Assembly: GCA_012295275.1 (NCBI GenBank)
Contig: CM022669.1
Span: forward strand, 13,897,172 to 13,961,171
Source: Chrysomallon squamiferum
Lineage: Eukaryota; Mollusca; Gastropoda; Neomphalida; Peltospiridae
DNA length: 64,000 nt
Direction of reading: 5' to 3'
In this document: piece by piece, positions 25,318 through 40,300 of the stretch
How positions within the stretch are numbered: position 1 is the first letter of the stretch
How the letters are laid out: each line of letters begins with the position of its first letter
Notes under the pieces: generated by a model
Told to the model about the DNA's origin: nothing
Database searches by the model: none
What the model saw: only the letters and a program-made list of their open reading frames with translations
Position numbers and translations under genes: made by a program

Positions 25318-28300
25318 TAAAAATAATAATAATAATAATAACAAAAAAAAAAAAAAAATAATAATAATAAGGCCTGAAACAATTTGTTGGTCAATCACTT
25401 TAAGCATTCTATTGCATAAATATTCTCAATATTCTGAGATTTCAAATCTCATGAATGAAAACTGTTTTAAAAATTATAAGCCTTCACTTATCTGCTACAA
25501 ATATTGAGTTTTACACAGGCTCACCTGACTTAAAGCATCTTTAAGCCTGGAGATTTCTGCATCTTTGTCAGTCTGGATGTCAGTTATTTTATGAGTGTAC
25601 TCAAGTGTCTGGCAATGAGAACGTTCTTTCAAACCATTGAGCTCCTGCTGCAGAGTCTGACATCTGGCCTGACTCTCTCCAAGCTCATCCTGTTACAAGA
25701 TAAAATTAAATTGTTGTAATCCTTTCATGTTTGAGACTGATTTTATATTTTAACATTGATTAAAAATATATGTTAAACTAAAAGAAAGAAATATTAGCAA
25801 AGTTAGTTTATGTTCAGATACTAATAAATAAAAATTTCTTACTAGAGAATTGATAAATTAAAACTGTTAATAATAATAATAATAATAATAATCATAATAA
25901 TAAATTGTAAAATTGATAATGACAAAAAAGAATGATATTCAGTACAGCCAAATTTAATAAACTTCTAATGTAATTAACAGTGATAACTTTTAATAAGTAA
26001 ATATTAAAATGATTTATCTTATTTTACTTCTTAATATTACTGATCACAAATGACTAAATTTAATGCATTTTCTGATTATATTTACACTTTATATATTTCT
26101 ATTATTTTTACATTTAGACTGGTCACAAACAGAATCTGCTTTCAGCAATACTAGGTTCATCAGAAATGTTAAAGTTTCACTTGAGTACTCTACCTGAAGC
26201 TTTTTATTGCTTTCTCTGTATGACATGATTTCATTTCTGTGGGATTCCAGAATAATTTGAGACTCCGACAGTTTGGTTTCCATTCTTTCCAATTTCGATT
26301 CTGTTTCTTTTTTGTGCCTTATAAACAAAACCAAAATAACATTTTAATTGTTTTCTTATTCAATATCAACAGCATTCATTCTTTTACAAGTAATATTTCC
26401 TTTAATGGTTGATGCCCCCAAAATAACAACAGCATAAACAAAAATAATTAAGTTGGAAAAAAAATAAATAAATAAAAAGTCTTTATTTATCTTTAAATTT
26501 TGAGATGGAAATATCATCTTTGATGCATTTATGCCAAAACATTTTTATCTTATTAACTAAAACAAAAAAATTAAATAACAATGAGAAACAGACAAATTGC
26601 AAACAGGCATGAAAAACAAGCAGACAGATAAACAGACATCAGCTAAGAATTGAAATAGGCAGTCACACCTATTTCACAATAAATAAAATCAATTAAACAG
26701 ATGAGTGATGTTCTCTGTAACTGTCACAAAACTGAACATAGAATTTCTAAAATAATATTCATTTTGTAAAACATACATGGAAAGCTCATGTAGTTCTTGA
26801 AGAGCATGGCTGTAAGATGACAACTGTATTTCTTTCTTCTTAAGTTCTTCATTTAGATCAGCAATTTCCTCTCTGAAACAAACAAAAACATAATATACTC
26901 CTAACTCAAAATTTGCTACACTGAAAAAGAAACAATATAAAACCACAAAAAGGACTTTGTGACAAACCCTCATGTTTTAAAATATGATCATTAACTAGAA
27001 ATGTATGTTAATACTTTGAACTGAAATAGTTTATAAAACTTAACTTGATATTTTTGCAAATGCAAAAGAGAATAATTATATGAATAATCATTTATATTTT
27101 TTTACACTTTATTCATATTCATTTATTTATTATGTTTTTATTATTATTATTATTGATTTTATTCATTTTTGTTCTTTACTTATAATACAACAGCCTAGTG
27201 GCTGGGAACAGACAGATCATGGATGAATTAGCTGCACATACTTGGCATGTTTAAGACTGTTTTCAAGTGATTTCTTGTCCTGTTCTCCTTCTGACTGTTC
27301 AAGAACAACCTCTTTTTTCAAATTTTCAATTTTTTCTTCATAAGACTGCTTCAGTTCAGTCATAGCCTGTTCCTTCTCATTATGTTTTCTACACATGGCT
27401 TCGTAATCTTAAAATAAATGAAATAAAACAGTAAGGCAATTATAAAAATAAATATATATATATATATAACACTGACATATATTCATTATAAAAAAACAAT
27501 TTATGATGTTTAATGTTATAGTAGGAATCTGTCACCCATTTGCAACAAATAAAAAAAAAAAAATAAAAAAAAAAAAAAAACATTCCTGATAAAATAATTA
27601 AAATGAGAAATACAAAACATAACACAAAAATTATAGGATGATTTAGAACACTACATAAGTGTATACACTGTCATAATACTATTTTTATTTTTTCTAATAG
27701 AGATATAATTTATTATCATCATTTAAGATTATATTGTTATTGTACTATTGTTATTATCATCATTAAAACAGTTTATATTTTTTGTTACATTATCATCATA
27801 ATAATTATTATCATTAATACTGCAATATTACTATTATTGTTGTTATCATCATTGTCATCATAATCATCATCTTTATCATTACCTTGATATAAGTATGTCT
27901 TTTCAACTTTGATCTGTTCTATTTTCTCTTTCAGGCTGTCAATCTGACCATGCAGTGTTTCAATCTCCTGCTCAGAGCCTTTCAAATCCTGAGTAAGTTT
28001 CTGTACCATCTGCTCTTTACGATTAACTTCAAGCTGCACATTCATCAAATTAAAACAAACATTCTTAATTAAAAAACAGAAACAAACGTTAAAAACAAAA
28101 ATAAATTTAATTAAGAAGAAGAAAAGAAGAAAAAGGATAGAAAGATGATGAAAAGATGAACCAGGAAAAGAAGAACAACAAAAACATCAATGCCAACAAT
28201 ATTAATAATTTATAAATGAATAATTTTTCTCTCTGTTTTAAATGTTTCAGATTTAAAGTATCAAAAAAAGATAGTAATTTTTGTACCCTAAGCTGATCTG

Positions 28301-31300
28301 TTGTCTGTCGCTCGGCACTGAGGTTATTCAGCAACATGGACTGTTCATGTTTCAGTGCTTCGAGTCTGTATCCAGTGGCAGTAAGATCCTCCTTTTTCTG
28401 TGAAGCATTCATTCTTTCTTCAGCCAGCTACAAGAAAACGTTTCATGTAGTGACACATTTTATGCATGGTTTATGATGGCTGATATATGGTTAATGACCA
28501 TTAAGGATCATTCAGATGATGAAAGAGGATGACTTTACTGCTTTTCAAGCCAAATATAATAGTAAAATAAATAGCACATACTAAATATGTTAGTTACTAT
28601 AAATAAATTAACATTGAGGATCCATTATCTGAAATTTCAAAAATAAGAAAGCTCAAAAAATCCATGATAATAGTACTTTGTAACTTTCAGATGTTTTATC
28701 ATAAATGAAGTTTATTTTGTGCACAAAATAATTAAAAATATTATTCAAATCTACCCAGAGACAATTTGTAAATGCTGTACATAAAATATAAATGGACTTT
28801 ATTGTTTGGATTTTTATATATTTTTCCTTCTTATATTTCTAAATTTGAAACACTTCCAGCCTCAGGTATTTTGGATAAGGGATCCTCAGCCTATATTGTC
28901 AGCTAAAATATATCAAGACTTACTGAAGATTGCTCCATTTCAAGTCTTGATTCCAGACTGGAGTTGATATCTGTCAGATTTTTGATGTCATCATTCAGAT
29001 GTTTGACCTTGTTCTTCAGCTGTTCATTCTCTGCTTCCATCTGATTGACCTGACGTTTAACCTGCTGCAGTTCTGTCTCCAGTGATGCTAACTGATTTTT
29101 CTTTTCCTGTAGTTCTTCTGTAGAAACCTTAACTGTCTGCTCTGCATGTTCTACCTGTGTACAGATAAAGATGATGACTATATGTTATTTAAAAAAAGAA
29201 CTGTAATTCAAAATTATTCTTACTTCATCAGAATCTGCTATTACAAACATTTTGTTCTCATTAATTTTTACCAAGATCATAAAACTGTAATCAAATATGT
29301 GGTCAGCAACTGTTATTTTTATCAAGGCAAAATTGCATCTATTAAGTCTATGAACATATCAAAAATATTATTACAAACTTGACATCTTGCAAGTTAACAG
29401 CCAAATACAGAGTAACATGTTCCTTCATAATTATTATCCTGATACTGATAAATACAGAGTAACATGTTCCTTCATAATTATTATCCTGATAAATACAAGA
29501 GCTTTTACCTGAGCATGTCTTTCACAGGTTTATTGGATTAGCTATGAATCTAACTGAGACCTTGGAATTTACAAGCTGATCAGGCTCATTTATATCAAAG
29601 AAAATGTTTGCACAGACCTTTTTGATAAAATCTGCTGACTCCACTTTCTTTTTCTGGTGAAAGTTTTTCTCCTGCTGCAGCTCCTTCTGGAGTCGTTTGT
29701 TCTCTCTCTCCAGAGTTGATTTCTCCTTCAGCAGCAGATTGTTTGTCTCAATCAGGGCAGAATTTTCTTTCATCTGAAACAAAAAATTTAATAATATGTA
29801 TTTAATCTAACTGAGGATTCATCTTTGCATACACACACAGATATACAGAGAGAAACACACACACAAGCACACCCTCACAAAATTAATGTACATTATAGAT
29901 TTAAAAATAAGCACTTCATCAAAAATGTACTTCTGAACAAAAGATAATCCTTTTTATTATTATTTCAGATATCAATAACATACCATTATAATCAATAATT
30001 TTACTGCTATTTGAAAGACTTTACTGTATTTTATACTTAATCATTACAACTGAGAATAGTGTATATATTAACTATTTTATACATTAGCATCTTAATCATC
30101 AGTGCTATAATTACTGGTTTGTTACCTTTAGAATCAGTTCATTTGTTAAACGATGGATGTCTTCTTTGTTGTACTGAGTCTCACTGCGAAGTAAATCCAC
30201 TCGGTGTCGAAGGTAATTTATTTCAGCATTTGGACGACTGAAAATTAAAAAAAAATATATGGATGACAAAAATATACAATACAATTAATTCTTTAAGGTA
30301 ACTGTTTGAACAAAGCAAATATATTAAAGAAAACTTTGGTATATTTTAAAATCCAATATTATTATTAATTTCATCTAGATCTGAATAAGACATATAAAGT
30401 TTCTTTGTGGTTGAAAATCAACTATAATGTGACCCACAATAATTTTATAATTTTGCAATAAAAATCACCATTTTCTATCAATACATGATTTTAAATGATT
30501 TTAAACTAATTATAAGTATGTGTATAATAGTAAAAACATGGTGCAAAATATTTGATATACTGAGGGTGTAATCAAAGATTATGAAGCAGCAAAAGAGAAA
30601 TTTACTTAAGTTTGTCTGCCATCATCTCCAGTTCTTTGTCCTTGGACATGACCAGCAATCTTAACGAATTTAACTCAGAAACTATCTGTAACAAAAATTC
30701 AGTAACATTTAAATGCATTGTCAAAACAATCATTATTTGTCAAGGTCTAGATTTTATTTTATGTTATCTTCAAATCTTCCATTTACAAATATTTGTAATA
30801 TTTCTGCATTGTATAAATATAAAAAAAATCATGTCTCTACTAATTTATGTCAGTGTATGAGTCATGGTTCTAATATTATCAGACAACAGAAACAGTTTAA
30901 AGTAAAATTTCTTTACAGTGACTGAAACAGTGAATTTAAAAGCACATCTTAGCAACATGTAGAATGATAAAATAAATGCATTGTGAACAACTAATTATTT
31001 TGAAATAAAAGAAAGAAAAGAAACAAACCTTTTTCACTTCTGGTGTTTCTGCACTGTGTGAAGACTTGAAGCCACTGTGCTGGTTTCGGGCGTTGTCTTC
31101 AAACTTGTGCAGTACCTCCTGCAGAGTTCTTTCCAGCTTCACAACATCTTCGTCAGTTTGAGATTTTTCTCTGCGTAATGCATCATATTCCAGAGAAAGT
31201 TCCTACAAATGGAAATAAATTTAAAAACAAAAAATAAAATGCAGGATAACTGTAAGAGAAGCTAGTACTAACTACTGGGGAAAAGTACTTACACAGGTAC

Positions 31301-34300
31301 TTCCCTCTGTTTGAATGTTATACAGAAGACGTTTCTTTTGTACAGTCCTGTTAATTTAGATTTAAAAAATAAATTCAGTAATAAAAAAATGTTTTATTTA
31401 TAATGTGTATCAGTTCTGAACAGTGGCTAAAGGATTAAATATTATGATGATCTTTTTACAATACTGCTAGTAACAATATTTTTTTTCATATTCAAAAATG
31501 TTATTGTGTTATTTTTATGTGCACCTCAACTTTATTAATGCCTTACCTGTAATAAAAAGATTGCAGTTTATTAAATAAACACCTGTAATTTGTGTTACAT
31601 GTAAATTCTTTTTTATAATTTATTAAATTCTTTACTACAGGTTTCTAAGTTCTTTCATGTAATTTATTTAATTCTTTACTGTAATTTGTTAAATTCTTTT
31701 ATGTTATTTATTTAAATCTTTTATATTATTTATTAAATTCTTTTTATGTAATTTATTAAATTCTTTTATGTTATTTATTTAAATCTTTTATATTATTTAT
31801 TAAATTATTTTTATGTAATTTATTAAATTCTTTTATGTAATTTATTAAATTCTTCACTGAAGGTTATTAAATTTTTTAATGCAGGTTGTTAAATTCTTTT
31901 ATGTTATTTATTTAATTCTTTTGTGTTATTTATTAAATTCTTTATGTAATTTGTTAAATTCTTTTATGTAATTTATTAAATTCTTTTATGTAATTTATTA
32001 AATTCTTTTATGTAATTTATTAAATTCTTCACTGAAGGTTATTAAATTCTTTAATGCAGGTTGTTAAATTCTTTTATGTTATTTATTTAATTCTTTTGTG
32101 TTATTTATTAAATTCTTTTATGTTATTTATTTAATTCTTTTGTGTTATTTATTAAATTCTTTATGTAATTTGTTAAATTCTTTTATGTAATTTATTAAAT
32201 TCTTTTATGTAATTTATTAAATTGCTTACTGTAATTTATTTAATTCTCTACCTGTCAGTGAACAGATTTACCTGTAATTAAATAGTTTTACCTGCAATTT
32301 CTGTTCTGCTTCCACTTTATCAGCAGAAAGTCTGAGGACAATGGACTGCTCAGCCAAAAGATCTTGTTTGACCTTTGACATCGCTTCTCGTAATGAATCT
32401 CGTTCTTCTTCCACAAATTTCATGGTTGACAAAGTTTCCTGATAAAATAAATAATATAAAATAATAATAAAAACTGTTGTCAATTATTTCTGAATAAAAT
32501 AAAAGCAACGATTACCTACTGTAATGTAAAATTTAATTTGCTAAAGAAACAGTGATAAGTATTATACAGAGATGTGAGTATCAAAAATGTAAATCATACT
32601 AAATGTTTACTATTTAAAGATTTCAAAGTATGTTTACTAATTAAAAGACAGGATAAAATTTAACTGAAATCTGGAGTGACAAAAGCAAGAAGATGTAAGC
32701 AGATCTATGTCCTAAATATTACTGTAGTGTTTTATATAATTATATTTTATATGCAACTACAATTACTGATTAGAAAAAGTGTTAAAAAACAAATTTACCT
32801 ATTACAAAAGTAATTCAAAATAAAATCAGGAAATTCTAAAACTGCTTAAATGTATGCTAACAAAAAAAAATGAAACAGAGTCAAAATAAGATTACTGAAT
32901 CCAAAATAGCTGAACAAAATTATAATTACCATACAGTAAAGGTTTCAAAGTGTTACATACCAGAATCTCTGAATCTGCTTGTTCTTCCTCAGTAACATGT
33001 TGGTTTTTATCCCCAGTCAAACCAGACCAGTCATTTCCATCTGTCTGATTTGCTATCATTTTCAGCTTATGTTCATTTTCAGTCAGTTTCACTTTAAATA
33101 TTTTTAACTGAAAAAACCCACAAAAAACCCACAACAGGTATATTTAATTATATAAACAAGAACTGACAGTATATAATAAAATTAACATTAATTTTGTAAA
33201 TATTTCATTTCATTTTATATATATATATTTACACACACACACACACACACACACATTTTTTTTTATCATGCTTTTATTTAATTTATGAATCTATTACCAA
33301 CATTATAAATACACACACACAATATTATTTATTAATAATTTTTCAACATGCTCCTTCTGAATAATACATCTAACATTACTGTTAACCTCAAATATTAATT
33401 AACTATTAATTATTAAAAAGCACAGTTCTGGATTTCAGAAATCAGTAATTTATAGTCTTCTGATAAATACTAATTGTCATGATCAGTTATTATACAAAAT
33501 TAAATTTTGTTAATTTTCTGTAACAAGACTTGAAAGGAGTTACCTCTGACCGGTTGAATTGAACTTCTTCTCTGAAGATTGCAGCAGATTCTTGAGAACG
33601 TTCACCTGCTGTAAGAGGTGTTCAATCTCTTTAGCAGTGACATTTGCATACAGCTCCGACCTCTGGCTTATCTGCTTCTGCAGACTTTCAACCTAATAAT
33701 ACAAGCAAGAATGTTATAATATTGTATACTATATATCTGTGGTAACACAAATATTTGCCTGAACACATTTTGAGTACTTCCATGATAAAATTATTTAAAA
33801 CAGATTCACCAAAAGCAGTGGATATCTGATTTGATATTAATCTACTTCCTGTTACACATACATATATATATCCAATTACAAAAATCCAAACAGATTCACA
33901 AGCACACATACACATACACACATACACACATGCAGAAAGAAAATAGAGAAACAGAAATAGAATAGAGATGCAGACAGAGAAAGAGAGAAACCTAATAAGA
34001 CTTGTATTTGCTTTGATATATCATTTAGTTTGTTATTTGTTTAAAGTAATTATTAATAGTAAATTATATGATCTCTGTGTCCAGATCAGTAATTTCTTCT
34101 CAGTAGTTTATTTATCTATATCTATATCTATATATGTTGTTCAGTTATCTTGTCAAGGTGTTAGGGTGTTTATACTGAGAAAGAAACTGTAGATAAAAAT
34201 TTTCTCACCTCTCTTTCCAACTCACTGATTTGCTCCTGACTATAAAACAGTTCCTCTTTGTTGTGTTGAAGTTCACACTCAATCTGATGATACTGCGAGG

Positions 34301-37300
34301 TCATCTTTACCAGCTGTTTGTCTTTTTCATCTAGCTCCATTTCCAAGGTGCTGAACTGTAGAAATGTATTTTTATTTACTTATAACATTTATAGGTTTGT
34401 GCATATCTGAGAAGCCATCAACATATCATTTTATGATTTATAAAAAACTGAAAATATTTCCTATTAAATGAACATAATATTCTTCAAATGCAAACTGCCA
34501 CTAAGCAAAAGTGTAACAAAAGAAAAAAATTAATTTACCTTTGATTCTGACGTGTGAGAGAGTTTAACTTCTTTTTGTTTGTTTTTACTGAGACTAAGCT
34601 GGTGAGCTGTTTCTTCCAGTTGCTGAGTCAGTGTGGATTTCTCCTCCATCAAATCTTGACATTTTTCAGTCATTAATTTCAGTTCATTCTGCAAAGATGT
34701 CACCTGAAAACAGTAACAGATGATAGTTGAAAATGACAAGTTTTGTTTCTTTTTCCAAATTTTTCTTTCTGAATATCATCAATTTTAATTACTCTATCAA
34801 TGTATTAAGCATTATTAAAGTCTTTTTAATAAAATAAACAATCTATCAGTAACAAAGACACAGATGCAAGGTGCCAATTATTAAAGAAAGAAGAAATATT
34901 GTATTCAACAATGCACTCAACACATTTTTAACCTGCAATTAAGTCATAAATAATGAAAGTTAATGTCTAATATATAGCCCATTCATTCAAATTTTTATTT
35001 TAAAAACAAATACAATATTATACATTTACACTTCATAAAAACTAATATAAATTATTATTAACACCTTAAAAAAACTGAAATACGTGAATTTTTTATATTA
35101 TCTTTTACGATTGAATTGTTAGTCATCAAAACAGTTATCAATTAAAATACCTCGGCTGCAAGTTTGTCAATCTTTTCTTGTTTATAGTTATCTGCTTTGC
35201 TCTCTTCTAACTTTCTGTTAGCTGTGGTCAGATCTGCTTTCACCTCTTCCAGCTGTTTCTCTTTGGCTGCTAGCTGACTTTTTACAGAGTCTGTCTCAAT
35301 CAGAAGCAGTTTGGTCTGTCTCTCCAACAAGCCAGTCTTGTTTTCAAGATTCTTCACCAAACTCGTCAACTTTGCAATCTGTTCTGGAGCTGAAATATGG
35401 ATTCACATTTTACATTAGTAATATTCAAACTGAAATGATACTATTTCTTTTCTTGTTATTTGGTGTCAGACATTATACGATTTGTTTTGCAGTAGTATTA
35501 TGTATTATGTAAAGAACATATGAAAGAGATAGAAACTGTTACAACTGCTTTGAACAAGAACAGAACCTAACGATATTATGCAGTAAGCTGTTTTCAGTGT
35601 TTAGTTCAAAGAATCATTCATATGTATCTGTCAGTAATCAGAAAAGAACTACAATGGCCTATGAATCTTTTTATTATTAGCTAGAATAGGACATAACCCA
35701 GTGAGAAATATGCTTTGACCTGGAATGGAAAATAACATAATAAAGCCAAAACTTAACTTTGACCTATATGACCCAGTGAGAAATACTGAAACTTTAACCT
35801 AGTAATAAAGATCAATCTAGATTAGGACAAAAACCAGTAGGAAAAAGTGGCCTGTAACTTCTCAAGCAAATGGCATAAACACAGCACTATATTCCACTAC
35901 CCACACTGACTGAAAACAAATAAATGAGAATCCTTACACTCTCTATTGGAGAAAAACCTGGCTCCTGGTGAACTTGGAGATGAAGACAGACCCTGGCGAA
36001 GGATGTCATTTTCAGTACGAATTGCATCCATCATGTCTTCCAGAGTCTTGAGTCGAGCACAAGCCTCATGTTTTTCTTTAACCAGAGCTGACAGTTGACT
36101 GTGTGAAAATAAAAATTAACATTTATTTTAAAAATGAATAATAATAAATATAATTATTAATTAATAAAGCTTGTCATTCTTTCACAATTTTTTTCCAGTT
36201 ATTTTACTTTATATACATTATGTCCATTATCTTACATACCCAGATATATTTGTATCTTTTAGTTTTAATATGTATGTACAATGCAATGACAGCTATGCCT
36301 AGGAAAAATGTTGAAAAGCACATAAAACAGCACATAAAAAAACAAATTAAAAATAAATGTAACATATAAAAATATACATAATAACATATAAAAGCACATC
36401 TAATAGCAAATATTGAAAATACATAATAAGTTAATAACACACATAAAATATATATAATCAAACAGCCTATTTCAGTTTCTCCATGCTTATATATATATAA
36501 ACATGGAGGAACTGAAATAGGCTGTTTGATTATGGTTCAGTTTAAATTTGGCTGCTCACCTATGGTACTGATTTTCAAAAGTCATTTTCTCAGACTGAAT
36601 GTCATCAATCTTTTCCTGCATCTCACTGATCTTTGACTCATACTTCCCTTTGAAATCCAGCAGTTCCTATATAAAATAAGTAAACTTATTTATTAATTAG
36701 GAAACTCTCTGTAGAATCATCCAATAATCTGGCCAAAACATTTGCCTTTTGTGACTGTCTATTTATAATTAAAAGTGCTTATTTTTTTTTCCAGTATAAT
36801 AAATTTAAAAAACAACAACAAGGATAATAAATTTAAAACTTTTAAATAAATTCATATCATAATTTACCCAGTTTAAAAAAATTAAATAATACAAAATAAG
36901 ATCAAACAAACAGGCAAACATACAACACACACACTACCACACATCATAAAATATGCAAACACATAAAAGTGGATCATACATCCATTAATACTAACAAATA
37001 AATAAATAAATGGATAAATAAAGTAAAAACAAGAGGCAGAAAGAAAGGAAAATATGGAAATATGTTAGTAAAGTAAATATAAGGTCAAATCCAATAAAAG
37101 TAAAAAATAAAAAAATGAGAAATGCAATTTAAGTTAAATAAAGGCAGAAAAAAAAATGTTTGAAAGCTTCAAAGAATACAAAAAATATTATCATTTTACT
37201 TGTGCAAGAATATGATAATGTTGATTTCATAAGACACAATAGCATCATATTCCTTTATCCAGCATTTAAAAACAACACTGATGGAACTCTAAGGAATCAC

Positions 37301-40300
37301 AAAAGGCCTAATGACAAATGATACTGTCAAAGCAATATGAAAGAATTCAAAGCAGTAACTCTCAACCTGGGCAGTAGTGCCCCTCTGAAATATTGCATGA
37401 ATACAGGACAACAGCAAAAGCTATATATTTACAATACATAAATGCTTATAACATCATTACATAATTCACTCTGCTTTTTTCAGCAATGTGAAAAAAAGGA
37501 CAAAGATTCTGCTACAAGTATAGTTGGGGGGGTAAACCAACAAGGATATGTATGAGAAGATAGTTTACTAAGTGTGGATATATTTGTTTATATATAAATA
37601 CTAGGAAAACTACTACTATAATGGAGCAAGGAGATTAATGTAGGTGCTGTTATGTCTGATGCAGACGATGACCACTATGAAAAGACAAGTGCAATGTGAA
37701 GTTCTAGAAAAGCATCATGGACAAGGAGGACTAGGAAGCATCACTGATGAGCAGCACTAGAAAGCAAACTACAACACCTTTAGCTCCTGAAGAATAGCAT
37801 TATCTGGAAGACCAAGATCCTGCAGGTGCATTTCCAACTCACAGAGTTTTCGAAGAACTTTTTCCTTTTCATTCCACAAGTGACAGATAATTTCTTTCTC
37901 ATCTCCGTAAGACAAACCTGCTTTGTCTTTTATCTGACTCATAATGTATTTTAAATCTGAAACCTATCAACATTTCATACCTGTAAAACTCTACTTGAAA
38001 TAATAACTAGAAACATCACAAATATATAATAAAAAGAAAATAAGTAATAAATACACAAACAAAACCATAAACAACAATAATTTAAAGAGATATGAAATTC
38101 ATAATTTAAAATATAGATAATCATAATTGGAATTATAAAACAAAAATTAAAACGAAATATTGAAATCTTATTATCTGATACAAAAATAAAAAATAAAAAC
38201 TGAAAACAGATAATTATCAATTTTTATATGTCTAAAGCTGTGGAAATCTTTAAGCTAGAGGTATTTAGTATTTAAAAAAATCAAATGAAATCAAGTTAAA
38301 GCACAAAACTGCTACCTTTTCATTCTTTTGCGTATTTCGATTTCCCTGATGTATATCGGTGTTGCTGTCAACAGTAATGAGATTTTCATCAAGAGGCACA
38401 GACAGTCGAAGCTTCTCGTTGTCCTCTTTCAAGTCTCGAATTCTCATATCAAGATTGTGATTTTTGTCTTTCTCACGCTGCAGCTGTCTGATCAGCTCTT
38501 TCTCAGCAGCCTGTGAACAAGTGTAAATTTAAATAAAATCCAATTATATCACAACCTTTCTAGTTTTATCTGTTTTAACATTTTACAACAGTCCTACTGT
38601 TTTTAAAAAAGTATAATTTTTTTTTTTTTTTTTATATATTATATTTCTTTAAATATTTAATTTTAAATATAAGTTGCCAAGAACACCACTAACAATATGG
38701 AAATTACAAACTGGTCAATCACAATTTTAACTTTTATGTTTGTTTACATGATAGGTATTTTGTTAATAAATGTTTGCCTGCAGTTTGGCATTTTCAGACA
38801 GAAGTTTCTCCTCCACTTTTGACAAATTGTTTGCTCTGTCTGCATGTTCCTGATGAAGTCTTTCCTCTGTTATTTGTAACCTCCTTTCCAATGACATCAC
38901 CTGAATGAAGCAAACGTTAAAAAAACATGTTAAACAAGAAACAATATCTAATTTTCTATTTCAGGTTGATCTCTTTTTTGAACATGGACTTTGATGATAA
39001 GGTTATAGACTATTCTCTTCTTTTTTTTTGGCAGTTAATAAAATACACATATGTTAGTATTTCAAATTATTTCACTTGCATAAGAACCAGAACTGAAGAG
39101 GGGGTATAGTACAATAAAGTATTTTCAAAAAAACCCCTGACTGAATGAATGACTAACTATCTCGTTTAAATAATTAAACCAGATCCTGTACAATATAGTG
39201 ATAAATACAAAAACATATGTTAAAGATATAAAGAAAATTACATTTGATATGTTTTAGAAATAATGAAAGGAGGTTTGCTGGATCAGCTAAGATCTATGAC
39301 AAAAACATGAATCTAAATCTGACATATTTTAGAAACAATAAAAAGAGGTTTTATGGATCATCTAAGTAAAATATTTAAATCTAAATTTTAACTAGAAAAC
39401 AGCAAATCATGCTGATACCTGTTTCTGAGCTGCAGTGTTAGAGCCACCAGCATCAGACTGTTGTTGAAGAAGTAAAATCATTTCATTCAACTTCATTACT
39501 TGCTGTCGTGCCTCTTTTGTTTTAGCAGCTTCGTCCTGCAAATGCTGTTCATCTTGATTGAGAAGTTCTTTTAAATGTTCCACTTCTTCCTGTATCAAAA
39601 ACAAAGTCAGATGGATGTCAAACATAGTAATGTATCCAACAGAGACTACAACAAGGTTTTATAACTATCGCAATACTTTCTTTTAACTTCTTCATGTATT
39701 TATTTTATCTATGTATCTAACAATCTATCTATTTGTTTATTTGTTTATTTATTTACATATTTATAATTTATTTATTTAATTTGCAAATGATGCAAACATT
39801 AATATCCTGAAGGTAATTACTGAATAATTAAATCTCTGTAACATTTTTTGCCAGTTATTTTTTTCTTAATTTAAAAACTTCGAGTTCTAGCAAACAGTGC
39901 ATAGGTAGATATTACTTGTAAAAATAAAAGAAGTCAAAATTTTAACCTTTTTACATTAAAAAAGTTCAGTTCTGCTAAACATATATGTATAAATCTAAAA
40001 ACTCTATCTATCTGTTTATTTTTTTTTTCACAGCTGTTAGTTCAATCTAGTTGCATGAATTTCTTTTTACATTTCTAAATTGCTTTCTTTCAGAAAATAG
40101 AATGAAAATAGAATCAAACTGAAAATCACTCAGTATTAACTGAACTCATTTTTTCTAAATTTTCCTCATAGAAAAAACAAATTAATAAATAAAAATTAAA
40201 ATAAAAAACAGAAATGGAATAAATCAAATTGTCTTTTAATTTATAATCCTATGTCAAAAATTAAATTTAACTATTTTACAGACATTCACTTTTCATCAAG

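Noticed and set aside
29500-29560. Small extra exon ending in CTCAG|GTAAAAG
   Set aside because: The frames checked from the possible acceptors nearby contain stops, and the exons on either side already join in phase 0.
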